A stretch of 64,000 bases of DNA from Halomonas sp. UBA3074 (GCF_002366715.1 NZ_DFBS01000011.1:62001-126000), one strand, 5' to 3'. Numbered from the stretch's first letter, positions 8,334-17,759 are shown. Program-made: numbers and translations. The notes: generated by a model not told the origin, from the sequence alone.

Positions 8334-9818
8334 ATGGCGGCTGCCAGCACCTATTACCCCTGGTACAAAAAAGAAGACACCGACGCGTTCTTCGCCCTGT
8401 TTCAAAACAACATCGCTAACTTTGTCATCATCGCCATCACCATGCTGGGCATGGGATTTCCCTCGTCCATCGTCTATGGACAAGTGCTGCCCGGTGCGGC
8501 AGTCGCGGTAATGGTCGGTAATTTTTACTATGCGTGGAGCGCCGCCAGGTTGGCGCGTAAAGAGAACCGTGCCGACGTGACGGCACTCTCTTACGGCATC
8601 TCAACGCCGGTAATGTTCGTCTTTCTGTTTGGTGTGTTATTACCTGCTAAACAGCTCACTGGTGATGCCGAAATGGCCTGGAAAGTAGCCGTTGCCGCCT
8701 GCTTCATTAGTGGTGCCATTGAAGCTGCCATCAGCTTGATTGGGCGCTGGGTACAGTACCACCTACCGCGTGCCGCCATGCTGGGCGCCGTGGCAGGGGT
8801 CGCGCTGACGTTTATTGCCGGTGAAATGCTGTTTAAAACCCTCGAAATGCCCATTATTGGCCTGCTGGTGTTAGCGATTATCATCGTGGGCTTGGTGGCA
8901 CGAGTGAGCATGCCGTTCAAACTGCCCACCTCGCTATTTGCCATTATCGTTGGTACCGCCATGGCCTATTTGATTGGCGATGCCGGCACCGAACGCTTTA
9001 GCGATGCCTTCACTCACTTGGGCTTTTATCCGCTGCTTCCCAACCTAGCGTGGTATGAAGGGCTGGGGTTACTGCTGACCAGCATGCTCGCCGTACTCAC
9101 CGTGGTGCTACCGATTACGCTCTATAATGCCATTGAAACCATGAATAACGTGGAAGCAATGGAAGCCGCTGGCGATAAGTACGATGTGCGAGAGTGCCAA
9201 GCGGTTGATGGCGCAGGCACCATGATTGGCGCCCTGTTTGGCGGGGTTTTTCCTACTACGGTCTATATCGCCACCGTGGGCGCAAAGTGGATGGGCGCTG
9301 GTCGTGGTTACAGCCTACTCAACGGCGCTGTCTATGCGCTGGCCACCATGTTCGGCTTGATTGCCGCCCTGGCCGCGATTATTCCCGTTTCAGTGGTGGC
9401 ACCAATTTTGGTTTTTGTCGGTATGTCGATGATTGCGACGGCGTTTCAAGCCAACGACACGCGCTACTACCCTGCCGTGGCGTTGGCAATGCTGCCCTAC
9501 TTTGCTAACTACGTGATGACACGCTTCAATCGCGGTGCGGGCGAAGTGGTCACGGATATTTCCAGTGCCATTGTCGTCATGGGCCAAGGCGCCATGTTTA
9601 TGGCCATACTGCTCGGCGCCATGACGGTGTCGGTGATCGATCATCAATTCAGGCGCGCCGCCGCTTTTGCAGCCGTTGCCGCGGGATTCTCATTCGTCGG
9701 GCTAATGCACGCCCCAGAGCTGTCACTCAATGCCGCCCCTGAGTTTGTCATGGGCTACTTGGGCATGGCGCTTCTGTTTATGTATTTCTCTTTTCAGGAA
9801 GGCTCATACAAGCATTAA
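8334..9818 (+). CDS. NCS2-type (xanthine/uracil family) permease
   Basis: Inner-membrane transporter of 494 aa with about 12-14 hydrophobic segments. The N-terminal FFALFQNNIANFVIIAITML and the acidic helix NAIETMNNVEAMEAAGDKYD fit the xanthine/uracil/vitamin C permease superfamily, in the branch close to AzgA-like proteins. The substrate is not readable; a purine base is likely. The reading frame extends upstream to a GTG at 8247 inside the preceding terminator, but the ATG at 8334 has AAGAGG 6 nt upstream and is the better start. It ends in a 4-nt convergent overlap with the MATE gene. Confidence 0.85.
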   Translation: MAAASTYYPWYKKEDTDAFFALFQNNIANFVIIAITMLGMGFPSSIVYGQVLPGAAVAVMVGNFYYAWSAARLARKENRADVTALSYGISTPVMFVFLFGVLLPAKQLTGDAEMAWKVAVAACFISGAIEAAISLIGRWVQYHLPRAAMLGAVAGVALTFIAGEMLFKTLEMPIIGLLVLAIIIVGLVARVSMPFKLPTSLFAIIVGTAMAYLIGDAGTERFSDAFTHLGFYPLLPNLAWYEGLGLLLTSMLAVLTVVLPITLYNAIETMNNVEAMEAAGDKYDVRECQAVDGAGTMIGALFGGVFPTTVYIATVGAKWMGAGRGYSLLNGAVYALATMFGLIAALAAIIPVSVVAPILVFVGMSMIATAFQANDTRYYPAVALAMLPYFANYVMTRFNRGAGEVVTDISSAIVVMGQGAMFMAILLGAMTVSVIDHQFRRAAAFAAVAAGFSFVGLMHAPELSLNAAPEFVMGYLGMALLFMYFSFQEGSYKH

Positions 9819-11161
9819 TTCACGTATCCCGCCTGCCGGTGCGGGCGGGAAAGAATACGCCGCATCACTTGCCACGCCAGAACGCCTGCCAGCACATTGC
9901 CGATGGCAGCACCCGCCGCTAACCCCCACCAGCCGAAGAACTGCGAGCCTAACCATAAACAAGGCAAATAACAGATAAACAGCCGAGCGCTGGACAGCAA
10001 CATGGCGCGCAACGGCCAGCCCAAGGCATTACCTGCCGAAACCACCAACATGCAGACCCCTAGCGCTGCGTAGCTAGGCAACAGAAACCGAATAAGCAGT
10101 GTCAGCTCGCTTTGTACATCGGGGTTGCCCGCCAACGCCATCGACAGCCAGGGCGCTCCCAATGCCAATATCACGCCGAGCCCCAATTGCCACACTAGCG
10201 CGACCTTGATAGCCAGGCGCATGAGTTGCTGGATCTGCCCCCAATCACCGGCGCCGTAACAACGCCCTAGCCAGGGCGGAAGCGACATGGTCATGGCCAG
10301 AATCACCATTAGTGAAAGCGTCTCCAATCGGCTTGCCAAGCCCCAGGCTGCCACTTCACTTTCACCCAAGCCCGCCACCGCTGAAATGGCCAGCATGGCA
10401 GCCAAAGGCGGCATCAACTGGCTAACCATGGCGGGAGCGGCAATACCGGAAAATGGCCGCCACGACTGCTTGGCCTCTCGACACAGCCCCTGCTGAGAGG
10501 CCCACTGGCGCGAGAGTAACTTACGAGTGGTAATCAAAAGGCCCACGGAGAAAGCAATGACCGTCGCCCAGGCGGCACCCGGCAACCCCCAACCCTCCCA
10601 ATCACCGACACCAAAAATCAGCAACGGATCGAGCACAAGATTGATAAGACTACTCAGCACCATCATTTTACCCGGCAAGCGGGTATCACCATGCGCGCGA
10701 AATACGCTGTAACTGAAATAGAGCAGCGCGCCCAACCAGGCGGATAGCAACTGAGGCGCCCAGTAAATCCGGATATACCAGAGCGTGGTTTCGTCTGCAC
10801 CCAATAATTGAAAAATGGGCACATAAAATAACCACAAGATGATCGCCAAGAAGCCGATCACTCCTCCCCCCGCCATGAGAACCAAACTGCTTAAACGCCT
10901 TGCACGCGCCTCTTCACCGGCTCCCAGGGCGCGTGAAATCAAGGCGGCTATCGCAATCCCCATCCCGACCTGGATACCGATGATCAGAAACGAAAGCGGA
11001 AAGGTAAACGACTGAGCGGCCAATGGCGCAGTCCCCAGGCGGGCAATAAAGGCGCTATCGACAAGTTGAAAACCCAATAGTGCCAATACCCCAATAGCCA
11101 TTGGCCAGGTTTGGCGCCATAGGGTTATTGCCAACTCTTTTTGTTGCATGACAGCTGCCAA
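9815..11161 (-). CDS. MATE-family multidrug/metabolite efflux pump (DinF/NorM-like)
   Basis: Cation-coupled exporter of 448 aa with 12 predicted helices arranged as two six-helix halves. The opening IGVLALLGFQLVDSAFIARLG and the glycine-rich VGMGIAIAALISRALGAG are typical of MATE helices 1 and 2. The second-half start is SQLMPPLAAMLAISAVAGLG. The start is a TTG at 11161 with AAGGAGAG upstream; an ATG four codons later is an alternative. Substrate unknown. It overlaps the end of the convergent permease gene by 4 nt and has no terminator of its own. Confidence 0.9.
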   Translation of the reverse strand: MAAVMQQKELAITLWRQTWPMAIGVLALLGFQLVDSAFIARLGTAPLAAQSFTFPLSFLIIGIQVGMGIAIAALISRALGAGEEARARRLSSLVLMAGGGVIGFLAIILWLFYVPIFQLLGADETTLWYIRIYWAPQLLSAWLGALLYFSYSVFRAHGDTRLPGKMMVLSSLINLVLDPLLIFGVGDWEGWGLPGAAWATVIAFSVGLLITTRKLLSRQWASQQGLCREAKQSWRPFSGIAAPAMVSQLMPPLAAMLAISAVAGLGESEVAAWGLASRLETLSLMVILAMTMSLPPWLGRCYGAGDWGQIQQLMRLAIKVALVWQLGLGVILALGAPWLSMALAGNPDVQSELTLLIRFLLPSYAALGVCMLVVSAGNALGWPLRAMLLSSARLFICYLPCLWLGSQFFGWWGLAAGAAIGNVLAGVLAWQVMRRILSRPHRQAGYVN

Positions 11162-11206
11162 GCACGCTCTCCTTATCTAGTGGTTAACTCTTCATCGTTT
11201 GTAACG

Positions 11207-11239
11207 TAAAACGCCACCGCCCATGAAGGGCAGTGGCGT
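11207..11239 (-). terminator. Probable terminator of yceI
   Basis: Inverted repeat ACGCCAC-C-GCCC / GGGC-A-GTGGCGT with one mismatch and a 5-nt loop, followed on the minus strand by TTTT, 18 nt past the yceI stop. Confidence 0.65.
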
Positions 11240-11257
11240 AAGACCCGCCGTAAAAAT

Positions 11258-11842
11258 TTACTGGCGAATGCCTTCAAACGTCACATACAGCTCGAGCTCA
11301 TGCATGGATTCAGGAAAATCGCTCATGTCGATTCCGTAATCGCTCAGCGTCAGCATGGTGCTGCCTTCGAAACCAGCGCGATAGTTGCCCCAAGGGTCTT
11401 CACCCTCACCCAGCAGGGTAACCGGCATTTCGATCTCTTGGGTCTCGCCGTGCAGGGTCAGGTCACCTGACAACACGCCTTCATTATCGCCCGTCGATTC
11501 AAAGCCCGTCGAGGTAAACGTAGCGGTCGGAAACTCGCTGGCGTTCAAGAAGTCGTCGCTGAGAATATGACGATCGCGCTCAGCGTGGTTACTAGTCAAA
11601 CTATCGACCTGTACTTCGATCTCGGCAGAAGAAGCATCGATATCTTCAGGATCATAGGCAAACTGACCCTCAAACTCTTCAAAGCTGCCGAGGATATAAG
11701 AGAAGCCTAGATGAGAAATTTTGAACTGGACGAAGGCGTGCTGACCTTCGGTATCGATTTGGTAATCGGCGGCCTGGGCTTGGCTCAACGGTACCAGCGC
11801 TACAGCGGCGATCGCGGATGCAAATGCGGTCTTTTTGAACAT
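11258..11842 (-). CDS. yceI: YceI-family periplasmic polyisoprenoid-binding protein
   Basis: Lipocalin-like beta-barrel protein of the periplasm that binds long isoprenoids (family knowledge from YceI and TT1927b). A clear signal peptide (residues 1-24, ending QAQA) is followed by the family start DYQIDTEGQHAFVQFKISHL. The stretches SNHAERDRHILSDDFLNASEFP and GDLTLHGETQEIEMPVTLLG are diagnostic. At 194 aa it is full length. It follows a cytochrome b561 gene on the same strand by about 117 nt, matching the yceJ-yceI pairing of E. coli, and is probably co-transcribed. The mature protein is acidic. Confidence 0.94.
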   Translation of the reverse strand: MFKKTAFASAIAAVALVPLSQAQAADYQIDTEGQHAFVQFKISHLGFSYILGSFEEFEGQFAYDPEDIDASSAEIEVQVDSLTSNHAERDRHILSDDFLNASEFPTATFTSTGFESTGDNEGVLSGDLTLHGETQEIEMPVTLLGEGEDPWGNYRAGFEGSTMLTLSDYGIDMSDFPESMHELELYVTFEGIRQ

Positions 11843-11959
11843 AGTGAACTGCTCCTTGCTTTACTTAGTAGGCACCGCGGTTGTCAATTATCTTACCCGC
11901 AGTGTTTAGAAAAAATGTTTTGAAAAAGTGTTCAGTAAAATCGTATTCAGACAACGTCA

Positions 11960-12532
11960 TTATCTTGGTACGTTTCGATGGCCTGATTGGCTATGCGCTG
12001 GGTTTAGCATACGTACCAGCGTTTTATGCCGCCCTAACCAGTGATGCTTAAAAGCAGCAAGCGAGTGCCCCGCCGCTAAAACCATTAATGCCAGGGCACT
12101 GTACCAGTGTATCTCACCCGCTAAACTCGCTTGATTGGGCAAGTCATACAGCACCGCTGGTACTTCGAACCAGCCAAAAACAGAAATCCCCCGGCCATCG
12201 GCCGTTGAAATTAAATAGCCACTCACCATAACGGTTAGCAACAACACATAGAGCGCAATATGACCGGCATGGGCAGCAATAGTTTCTAATCGGCTCCCCT
12301 CTGGGTGGGGCGTTGGCTGAACGAAGCGCCATACCAATCGCACGAAAGTAGCCATCAACAGCAGGATGCCAATCGAGCGGTGTACCCAAGGCCCCTGATT
12401 GTACCAAGGGTCGTAATAGCCCAGATCCGTCATCCACCAGCCCAGTGCAAACAGCCCGATAATGGCTAGCGCACTAAGCCAGTGGAACAGAATACTGATT
12501 AATCCCCATCCGCTGCGACTATTTTGCCACAT
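11960..12532 (-). CDS. Cytochrome b561 (YceJ/CybB-like)
   Basis: Four-helix di-haem b membrane protein, 190 aa, likely moving electrons from quinol. Haem-ligand histidines can be seen in ISILFHWLSALAI, PWVHRSIGILLL, AAHAGHIALYVLLL and GEIHWYSALALMVLAAGHSL. The frame is open further upstream to 12697, but the ATG at 12532 follows AAGGAAGGACAC and starts at the expected family N-terminus, so the upstream 55 codons are rejected. It stands just upstream of yceI, as in E. coli, which suggests a shared function in the isoprenoid/quinone context. Confidence 0.9.
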   Translation of the reverse strand: MWQNSRSGWGLISILFHWLSALAIIGLFALGWWMTDLGYYDPWYNQGPWVHRSIGILLLMATFVRLVWRFVQPTPHPEGSRLETIAAHAGHIALYVLLLTVMVSGYLISTADGRGISVFGWFEVPAVLYDLPNQASLAGEIHWYSALALMVLAAGHSLAAFKHHWLGRHKTLVRMLNPAHSQSGHRNVPR

Positions 12533-12857
12533 GTGTCCTTCCTTATTTATCGCCACCAAACAGCGAATATAGTAATAACAAAAGCATACCGTGTAATAGC
12601 GTTGGCAACCGCTGAAAAAAGCAGAACGCTCCATTCGTAAAAACCACTGCTGGAGAGACGCTAAAATGGTCGGGCGATTAACGATCATTTCATACATATG
12701 GCTTTTTTTAGCCAGTGGATCACATTTACCTCGCTAAACATGCCTAAATACTTGCGCGAGGCGGCGTCCATCTGCCAATATTCAAACAAGTGTTCGATTG
12801 ATGCGCTTATTAACAACAGCAGGCTGAATATCAAGGCCTGAAACAGAGAGAACTCCT
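12533..12857. other. Divergent intergenic region between cytochrome b561 and fadE
   Basis: About 325 bp without a supported gene. It should contain the divergent promoters. The only sequence singled out is a PsrA-like box at 12783-12796; a ribosome site (AGAGAG) precedes fadE. Confidence 0.6.
12783..12796 (+). promoter_or_regulatory. Possible fatty-acid regulator (PsrA-like) box upstream of fadE
   Basis: The sequence CAAACAAGTGTTCG resembles the CAAAC(N2-4)GTTTG operator of Pseudomonas PsrA with one mismatch, about 60-75 nt before fadE. Only resemblance; the regulator is not in the window. Confidence 0.25.
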
Positions 12858-15344
12858 ATGCTCACCCTACTCCTAATTGTGCTCGCCATCGCCGGCCTGC
12901 TGGTGGTAATGCGGCGCGAAGCAGGCGCCCCCGCGGCGCTAGCGGTGCTTGGCGTACTGGGCCTTGTTGGCCTGCTGTTTGATGCCGAAGTGATCGGCGT
13001 GCTGCTCCTGGTAGGCGCCGTCGCGGTTGCAGTGGCAGGTTTGCCCGCCTTGCGTCGCATGTGGCTAACACCGCGCCTTTTCGCCACTTTTAAAAAAGTG
13101 GCGCCCAAAGTATCTGCTACCGAGCGCACGGCCCTGGAAGCAGGCAGTGTCTCCTGGGATGGCGAGCTGTTTTCAGGCAAGCCCCAGTGGGAAAAACTGC
13201 TGGCGTTTAAAGATGACGGCCTACGCGACGATGAAAAAGCCTTCTTAGCCAATCAGTGCGCGAAAGCAGCGGGCATGTGTAACGCTTGGGATATCGCCCA
13301 AGAGCGCGCTGACCTGCCCCAGCAGCTTTGGGACTACCTGAAAAAAGAGGGCTTCTTCGGCATGATCATTCCGAAGGAGTACAGCGGTTTGGGCTTTTCG
13401 GCCAAAGCACAGTCCATGGTACTTCAGAAGCTCTCCGCCAACGAAACCCTGATGGTCACTGTGGGTGTACCTAACTCCTTGGGCCCTGGCGAGCTGTTGC
13501 TTAAATACGGTACCCAAGCGCAGAAAGATCACTACCTGCCGCGCTTATCCGATGGCCGCGAGATTCCTTGCTTTGGCCTCACCGGCCCCCGCGCAGGCTC
13601 TGATGCTACGTCGCTGCCTGATACCGGCGTTGTCTGCAAGCAAACCATTAACGGCGAAGAAGTCCTTGGCCTACGCCTTAACTTCGAAAAACGCTGGATT
13701 ACCCTGGCGCCCATCGCCACCGTCGTTGGCTTGGCCTTCCGTTTGTTCGACCCTGAAAAACTGCTGGGTGAAGAAGAAGATCGCGGTATTACCCTGGCGT
13801 TGATTCCTCGCGATACCGATGGCATGGAAATCGGCCGCCGTCACCACCCTATCGGCAGCCCGTTTATGAACGGCCCGATTATCGGTAAAGATGTCTTTGT
13901 TCCGCTGGACACCATCATCGGCGGGCCGGACATGATTGGCCAGGGCTGGCGAATGCTGGTCGAGTGCCTCTCGATTGGTCGCTGCATCACGCTGCCGTCG
14001 GGTGCTACCGGCACCGCGCGTTATGCTCTGGGCTGGAGCGGCGGTTTCACTCGCGTGCGTCGCCAGTTCAATGTGCCGGTTGCCGAAATGGAAGGCGTAC
14101 AAGAGCCTCTCGCCCGCATGGCGGCGCTGGCCTATATCTCACAGGCCACCGTGTATCAAACGGCCAACATGATCGATCATGGCGAAAAACCGGCGGTGCC
14201 CTCGGCGATTCTGAAAAGCCAGCTGACCGAATTCCAGCGCGTGCTGCTCAGCGATGCCATGGACGTACACGGTGGCAAGGCAGTGACGCTTGGGCCGCGC
14301 AACTACCTCGGCATCGGCTACAGTGCCAACCCGGTCGCGATCACTGTGGAGGGCGCCAACATCATGACCCGTAACCTGATGATCTTTGGTCAGGGCGCTA
14401 TTCGCTGTCACCCTTACGTGCTTGATGAGCTGGCCGCCAAAGACGCCAACGACATGAAGGCATTCGACAAGGCCTTCTTCGGCCACGCGGGCTTGATCTT
14501 TGGTAACGCCGCGCGCGCCTTTACCCTAGGCTTTGGTATCTGCAAAGCCAGCGTACCTTTCGATGGCCCGGCCGCAGCTTATGCTCAGGATATTGCCCGC
14601 CTCTCCGCTGGTTTTGGCCTGTGTGCCGATGCGGCCATGGCAAGCCTGGGCTCAGCGCTGAAGAAACGCGAAATGATCTCCGCACGGCTGGGGGATGTAC
14701 TTTCTAATCTCTATCTGACCTCAATGGTGCTCAAGCAGTGGCAGGCGGGTAGCAAGGTAGAAGGCGAAGAAGCCCTACTGCATTACAGCTGCCGATTCCT
14801 GCTACAGCGCGCGGAGCAGGCGTTTGTGGAGATTTTCGATAATCTACCCAACCGCGCGTTAGGTAAGACACTGAACTCCGTCGTGATGCCGACCGGTCGC
14901 CGCTGGAACAAACCGCACGATGACCTGGCTCGCGATATCGCTAAGCGTGTTTCTACCCACAGCGCCCTACGCACCAAGTTACTAGAAAACACTTGGGACG
15001 CCGATGACGGTGAACAGCGCAACCCATTGGCACGCTACAACGCCCTGCTGGTCGATTATGACCGTGCGGAAGCGATCTACCGCACGTTGAACAAAGCGTA
15101 TGCCAAAGGTGAGCTCCCGCAGACAGCGTTGCACCCTGAAGCACGCGTTGAGGCCGGCTTGGAAAAAGGCCTGATCAGCGCAGAGGATGCCGACTTCATG
15201 CGTACCTTCGAAACCGAGGTACTGGAGATGCTCACCGTAGACGACTTCGCCTACGATGCCTTTGCCAAAGACAAGTCAACGCTAATCGATCACAACGGCA
15301 AACCTGCCACGGCACCGCAACAGGCAGAAGAAAGCATTAAGTAA
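12858..15344 (+). CDS. fadE: Acyl-CoA dehydrogenase, long FadE type
   Basis: FAD enzyme that starts beta-oxidation by making trans-2-enoyl-CoA. At 828 aa it matches the long gammaproteobacterial FadE (E. coli about 814). Residues 1-60 hold two or three hydrophobic helices that probably tie it to the inner membrane. The dehydrogenase core follows, with GFFGMIIPKEYSGLGFSA, PCFGLTGPRAGSDATS and VTVEGANIMTRNLMIFGQGA; a FadE-specific C-terminal extension runs to the end. It has its own promoter region and a strong terminator, so it is monocistronic. Confidence 0.95.
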   Translation: MLTLLLIVLAIAGLLVVMRREAGAPAALAVLGVLGLVGLLFDAEVIGVLLLVGAVAVAVAGLPALRRMWLTPRLFATFKKVAPKVSATERTALEAGSVSWDGELFSGKPQWEKLLAFKDDGLRDDEKAFLANQCAKAAGMCNAWDIAQERADLPQQLWDYLKKEGFFGMIIPKEYSGLGFSAKAQSMVLQKLSANETLMVTVGVPNSLGPGELLLKYGTQAQKDHYLPRLSDGREIPCFGLTGPRAGSDATSLPDTGVVCKQTINGEEVLGLRLNFEKRWITLAPIATVVGLAFRLFDPEKLLGEEEDRGITLALIPRDTDGMEIGRRHHPIGSPFMNGPIIGKDVFVPLDTIIGGPDMIGQGWRMLVECLSIGRCITLPSGATGTARYALGWSGGFTRVRRQFNVPVAEMEGVQEPLARMAALAYISQATVYQTANMIDHGEKPAVPSAILKSQLTEFQRVLLSDAMDVHGGKAVTLGPRNYLGIGYSANPVAITVEGANIMTRNLMIFGQGAIRCHPYVLDELAAKDANDMKAFDKAFFGHAGLIFGNAARAFTLGFGICKASVPFDGPAAAYAQDIARLSAGFGLCADAAMASLGSALKKREMISARLGDVLSNLYLTSMVLKQWQAGSKVEGEEALLHYSCRFLLQRAEQAFVEIFDNLPNRALGKTLNSVVMPTGRRWNKPHDDLARDIAKRVSTHSALRTKLLENTWDADDGEQRNPLARYNALLVDYDRAEAIYRTLNKAYAKGELPQTALHPEARVEAGLEKGLISAEDADFMRTFETEVLEMLTVDDFAYDAFAKDKSTLIDHNGKPATAPQQAEESIK

Positions 15345-15376
15345 CTTATATAATTCAATAAGTTACTGTCAAATAT

Positions 15377-15411
15377 AGCCGACTACTGTGAGCCAGTAGT
15401 CGGCTTTTTTG
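15377..15411 (+). terminator. Rho-independent terminator of fadE
   Basis: Perfect 12-bp stem AGCCGACTACTG / CAGTAGTCGGCT with a 5-nt loop followed by T6, 33 nt after the fadE stop. Confidence 0.94.
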
Positions 15412-15413
15412 TG

Positions 15414-15502
15414 TTCGCTTTCTACGCCTAAATGCCTAGTCTTATCGCCTAAAAACGCGTTGCAAGTTCGCAAGTGATCAACTAGCCTTTCGTAAACGAA
15501 AG
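15414..15502 (+). promoter_or_regulatory. Candidate GlpR operator region upstream of glpS
   Basis: At 15487-15502 lies the perfect palindrome CTTTCG-TAAA-CGAAAG, 66 nt before glpS. A second half-site, TTCGCTTTC, is at 15414-15422. The same TTCG(A/C)TTT element recurs before glpK and glpR, so these are the likely binding sites of the DeoR-type repressor encoded in this island. Assignment is by recurrence and context, not by experiment. Confidence 0.5.
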
Positions 15503-15568
15503 CGACCTCACCTTTTTGTCGCCTTTCCAATAGCAAGATCCAATAACAATGACGCTAGCGAGATCGGC

Positions 15569-16666
15569 ATGTCCTTACATTTGCAAAATATTGATCACAT
15601 CGTTAACGGTGTGCCTCATATCAGTGGAATAGACCTAGCGCTTGAGCCAGGCTCATTCAATGTACTGCTAGGGCGAACGCTGGCCGGAAAAACCACTCTC
15701 ATGCGTCTGATGGCAGGGCTCGAACCTCCCACCCGCGGAAAGATCATCATGGATGGTAAGGACGTCACCAACGTCTCCGTTCGCAAACGTAATGTTTCCA
15801 TGGTGTATCAGCAGTTCATCAACTACCCGAGCCTCACGGTGTACGACAACATAGCGTCGCCGCTCAACCTCGCCAAACATCCGAAAAGTGATATCGAGAA
15901 GCGCGTAGGTGAAATTGCCGAAATGCTGCACATCGAGCATTTGCTCAACCGCTACCCGCAAGAGCTCTCCGGTGGCCAGCAGCAGCGCACCGCCATGGGG
16001 CGGGCTTTGATCAAGGATGCCGATGTCATTTTGTTTGACGAACCGCTGGTCAATCTGGATTACAAGCTGCGCGAAGAGCTGCGTGACGAGCTGCGTGAAC
16101 TGTTCAAAGCGCGCAACTGCATCGCGGTGTATGCCACCACCGAACCCAATGAGGCGCTGGCGCTGGGTGGAAACACCGCCGTACTGCATGAAGGCAGATT
16201 ACTTCAGTATGGCCCCACCGAGCAGGTTTACCGCGAGCCGAACGGACGTTTCAGCGCCAAGATGTTCTCCGAACCGCCGATCAATATCGTTCCTGGACGG
16301 CTCACCGATACTGAAATTACCTTTGATCAGACGCTGCACTTCCCCTGTGACGAAAAGCTGAAACGGCTGGAACCCGGTGATTATGACTTTGGCGTGCGCG
16401 CATCGCACCTTACTCTGCAACCGCAGCAGCCCGATGATCTCGCTTTGGATGTGCATGTAGACGTGGCGGAGATCAGTGGCTCTGAAACCTTTCTACACGT
16501 TCACCACGAACGCTTTCCGCTCGTGCTCCATCTGGCCGGTATTCACCAGTTTAGCGTTAACGAACCGCTGAAGGTCTACTTCCCTACCCACCAACTTTAC
16601 GCCTTCGATAAACAGGGGCACACAGTGCATATTCCTGCGCGTCAGGGAGGAGCTGCCCATGGCTGA
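15569..16666 (+). CDS. glpS: Glycerol ABC transporter, ATP-binding subunit GlpS
   Basis: First of two ATPases of the GlpSTPQUV glycerol importer (system described in Rhizobium leguminosarum). It is a MalK-like 365-aa protein with an ATPase domain (1-235) and a C-terminal TOBE-like region. The signature LSGGQQQR (133-140) and Walker B ILFDE (154-158) are canonical. The Walker A is deviant, GRTLAGKT (35-42) instead of GxxGxGK(S/T). The switch histidine is absent: the usual YVTHD reads YATTE, with Thr191 in its place. Its own ATP site is therefore probably weak, while its signature completes the site of GlpT. It overlaps glpT by 8 nt. Confidence 0.9.
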   Translation: MSLHLQNIDHIVNGVPHISGIDLALEPGSFNVLLGRTLAGKTTLMRLMAGLEPPTRGKIIMDGKDVTNVSVRKRNVSMVYQQFINYPSLTVYDNIASPLNLAKHPKSDIEKRVGEIAEMLHIEHLLNRYPQELSGGQQQRTAMGRALIKDADVILFDEPLVNLDYKLREELRDELRELFKARNCIAVYATTEPNEALALGGNTAVLHEGRLLQYGPTEQVYREPNGRFSAKMFSEPPINIVPGRLTDTEITFDQTLHFPCDEKLKRLEPGDYDFGVRASHLTLQPQQPDDLALDVHVDVAEISGSETFLHVHHERFPLVLHLAGIHQFSVNEPLKVYFPTHQLYAFDKQGHTVHIPARQGGAAHG

Positions 16667-17759
16667 GATTACCTTAAAAGGTCTTGCGCACTCCTATGAA
16701 AAAACCCCCAAGGGTGCGGCGGATTACGCTATTCGTCAGATGGATCACGTGTGGCATCAAGGCGGCGCCTATGCGCTATTGGGGCCCTCGGGTTGCGGTA
16801 AATCCACGCTACTCAATATCATTTCCGGTCTACTTGAACCCTCAGAGGGTGACGTGCTTTTTGATGGCCAACGGGTCAACGAGCTGCCTCCCGAAGAGCG
16901 CAATATTGCCCAGGTTTTCCAGTTTCCGGTGATTTACGACACCATGACGGTGTTCGATAACCTCGCCTTCCCGTTGCGCAACATGAACACGCCCGAGTAC
17001 CGGGTGACGCCCAAGGTAATGGAAGTCGCCGATATACTTGAGCTGACGCCGCTGCTGAACCGCAAAGCCAAGAACCTGACCGCCGATGAGAAGCAAAAAG
17101 TCTCTATGGGGCGTGGGCTGGTTCGCGACGACGTGACCGCCATTCTGTTTGATGAACCGCTGACGGTGATCGACCCGCAGCTCAAGTGGAAGCTGCGTCG
17201 CAAGCTCAAGGAGATTCACGAGCGCTTCAACATCACCATGATTTACGTCACCCACGATCAGTTGGAGGCGTCGACCTTCGCCGACAAAATAGCCGTGATG
17301 TATGACGGCCAAGTGGTGCAGTTCGGTACGCCACGGGAGCTGTTTGAACGCCCGGCCCACACCTTCGTCGGCTATTTCATCGGCAGTCCCGGCATGAATT
17401 TCATGGCCGTCGAGTATCAAGATGAACAGGTCATGTTCGGCCACCAATCACTGCCAGTGAGTGAACCGATCAAAAGCGCCATAGCGCATGCCAGCAGTCA
17501 CAACATCAAGCTGGGTATCCGTCCCGAGTTTATCGACATTAGCGCAAGCCCGGGCGCTGAAAGCGTGCCCGTCGAGGTCATCAGTGTGCAGGATCTCGGC
17601 ACGTATTCCCTGCTGACCTATCGGCTCAATGGGCAAACCTTCAAGGCGCGTCTTCCTGAAGGGCATCCCCCCGTGGGAGACGCGGCGTTTGCAGCGTTCG
17701 ATACGGCCAAACTCGCCCTCTATATCGATGAATACCTCGTGGAGACCGGCCATGAATAA
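16659..17759 (+). CDS. glpT: Glycerol ABC transporter, ATP-binding subunit GlpT
   Basis: Second ATPase of the glycerol importer, 366 aa, MalK-like with a C-terminal TOBE-like region (not the E. coli GlpT antiporter). Walker A GPSGCGKST (42-50), Walker B ILFDE and the switch His199 in IYVTHDQLEA are canonical. The ABC signature is degenerate, NLTADEKQK instead of LSGGQQQR, and the D-loop is altered (LTVID). It is the mirror image of GlpS, so a GlpS/GlpT heterodimer would have one good and one poor ATP site. It overlaps glpS upstream and glpP downstream by 8 nt each. Confidence 0.9.
   Translation: MAEITLKGLAHSYEKTPKGAADYAIRQMDHVWHQGGAYALLGPSGCGKSTLLNIISGLLEPSEGDVLFDGQRVNELPPEERNIAQVFQFPVIYDTMTVFDNLAFPLRNMNTPEYRVTPKVMEVADILELTPLLNRKAKNLTADEKQKVSMGRGLVRDDVTAILFDEPLTVIDPQLKWKLRRKLKEIHERFNITMIYVTHDQLEASTFADKIAVMYDGQVVQFGTPRELFERPAHTFVGYFIGSPGMNFMAVEYQDEQVMFGHQSLPVSEPIKSAIAHASSHNIKLGIRPEFIDISASPGAESVPVEVISVQDLGTYSLLTYRLNGQTFKARLPEGHPPVGDAAFAAFDTAKLALYIDEYLVETGHE

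Noticed and set aside
12533..12697. N-terminal 55-codon extension of cytochrome b561
   Set aside because: Not family-like, Cys/Tyr-rich, and the internal ATG at 12532 has a much better ribosome site.
15569..16666. GlpS as a pseudogene because of missing ATPase motifs
   Set aside because: The frame is intact, overlaps its neighbours properly, and the missing motifs are complementary to those missing in GlpT.
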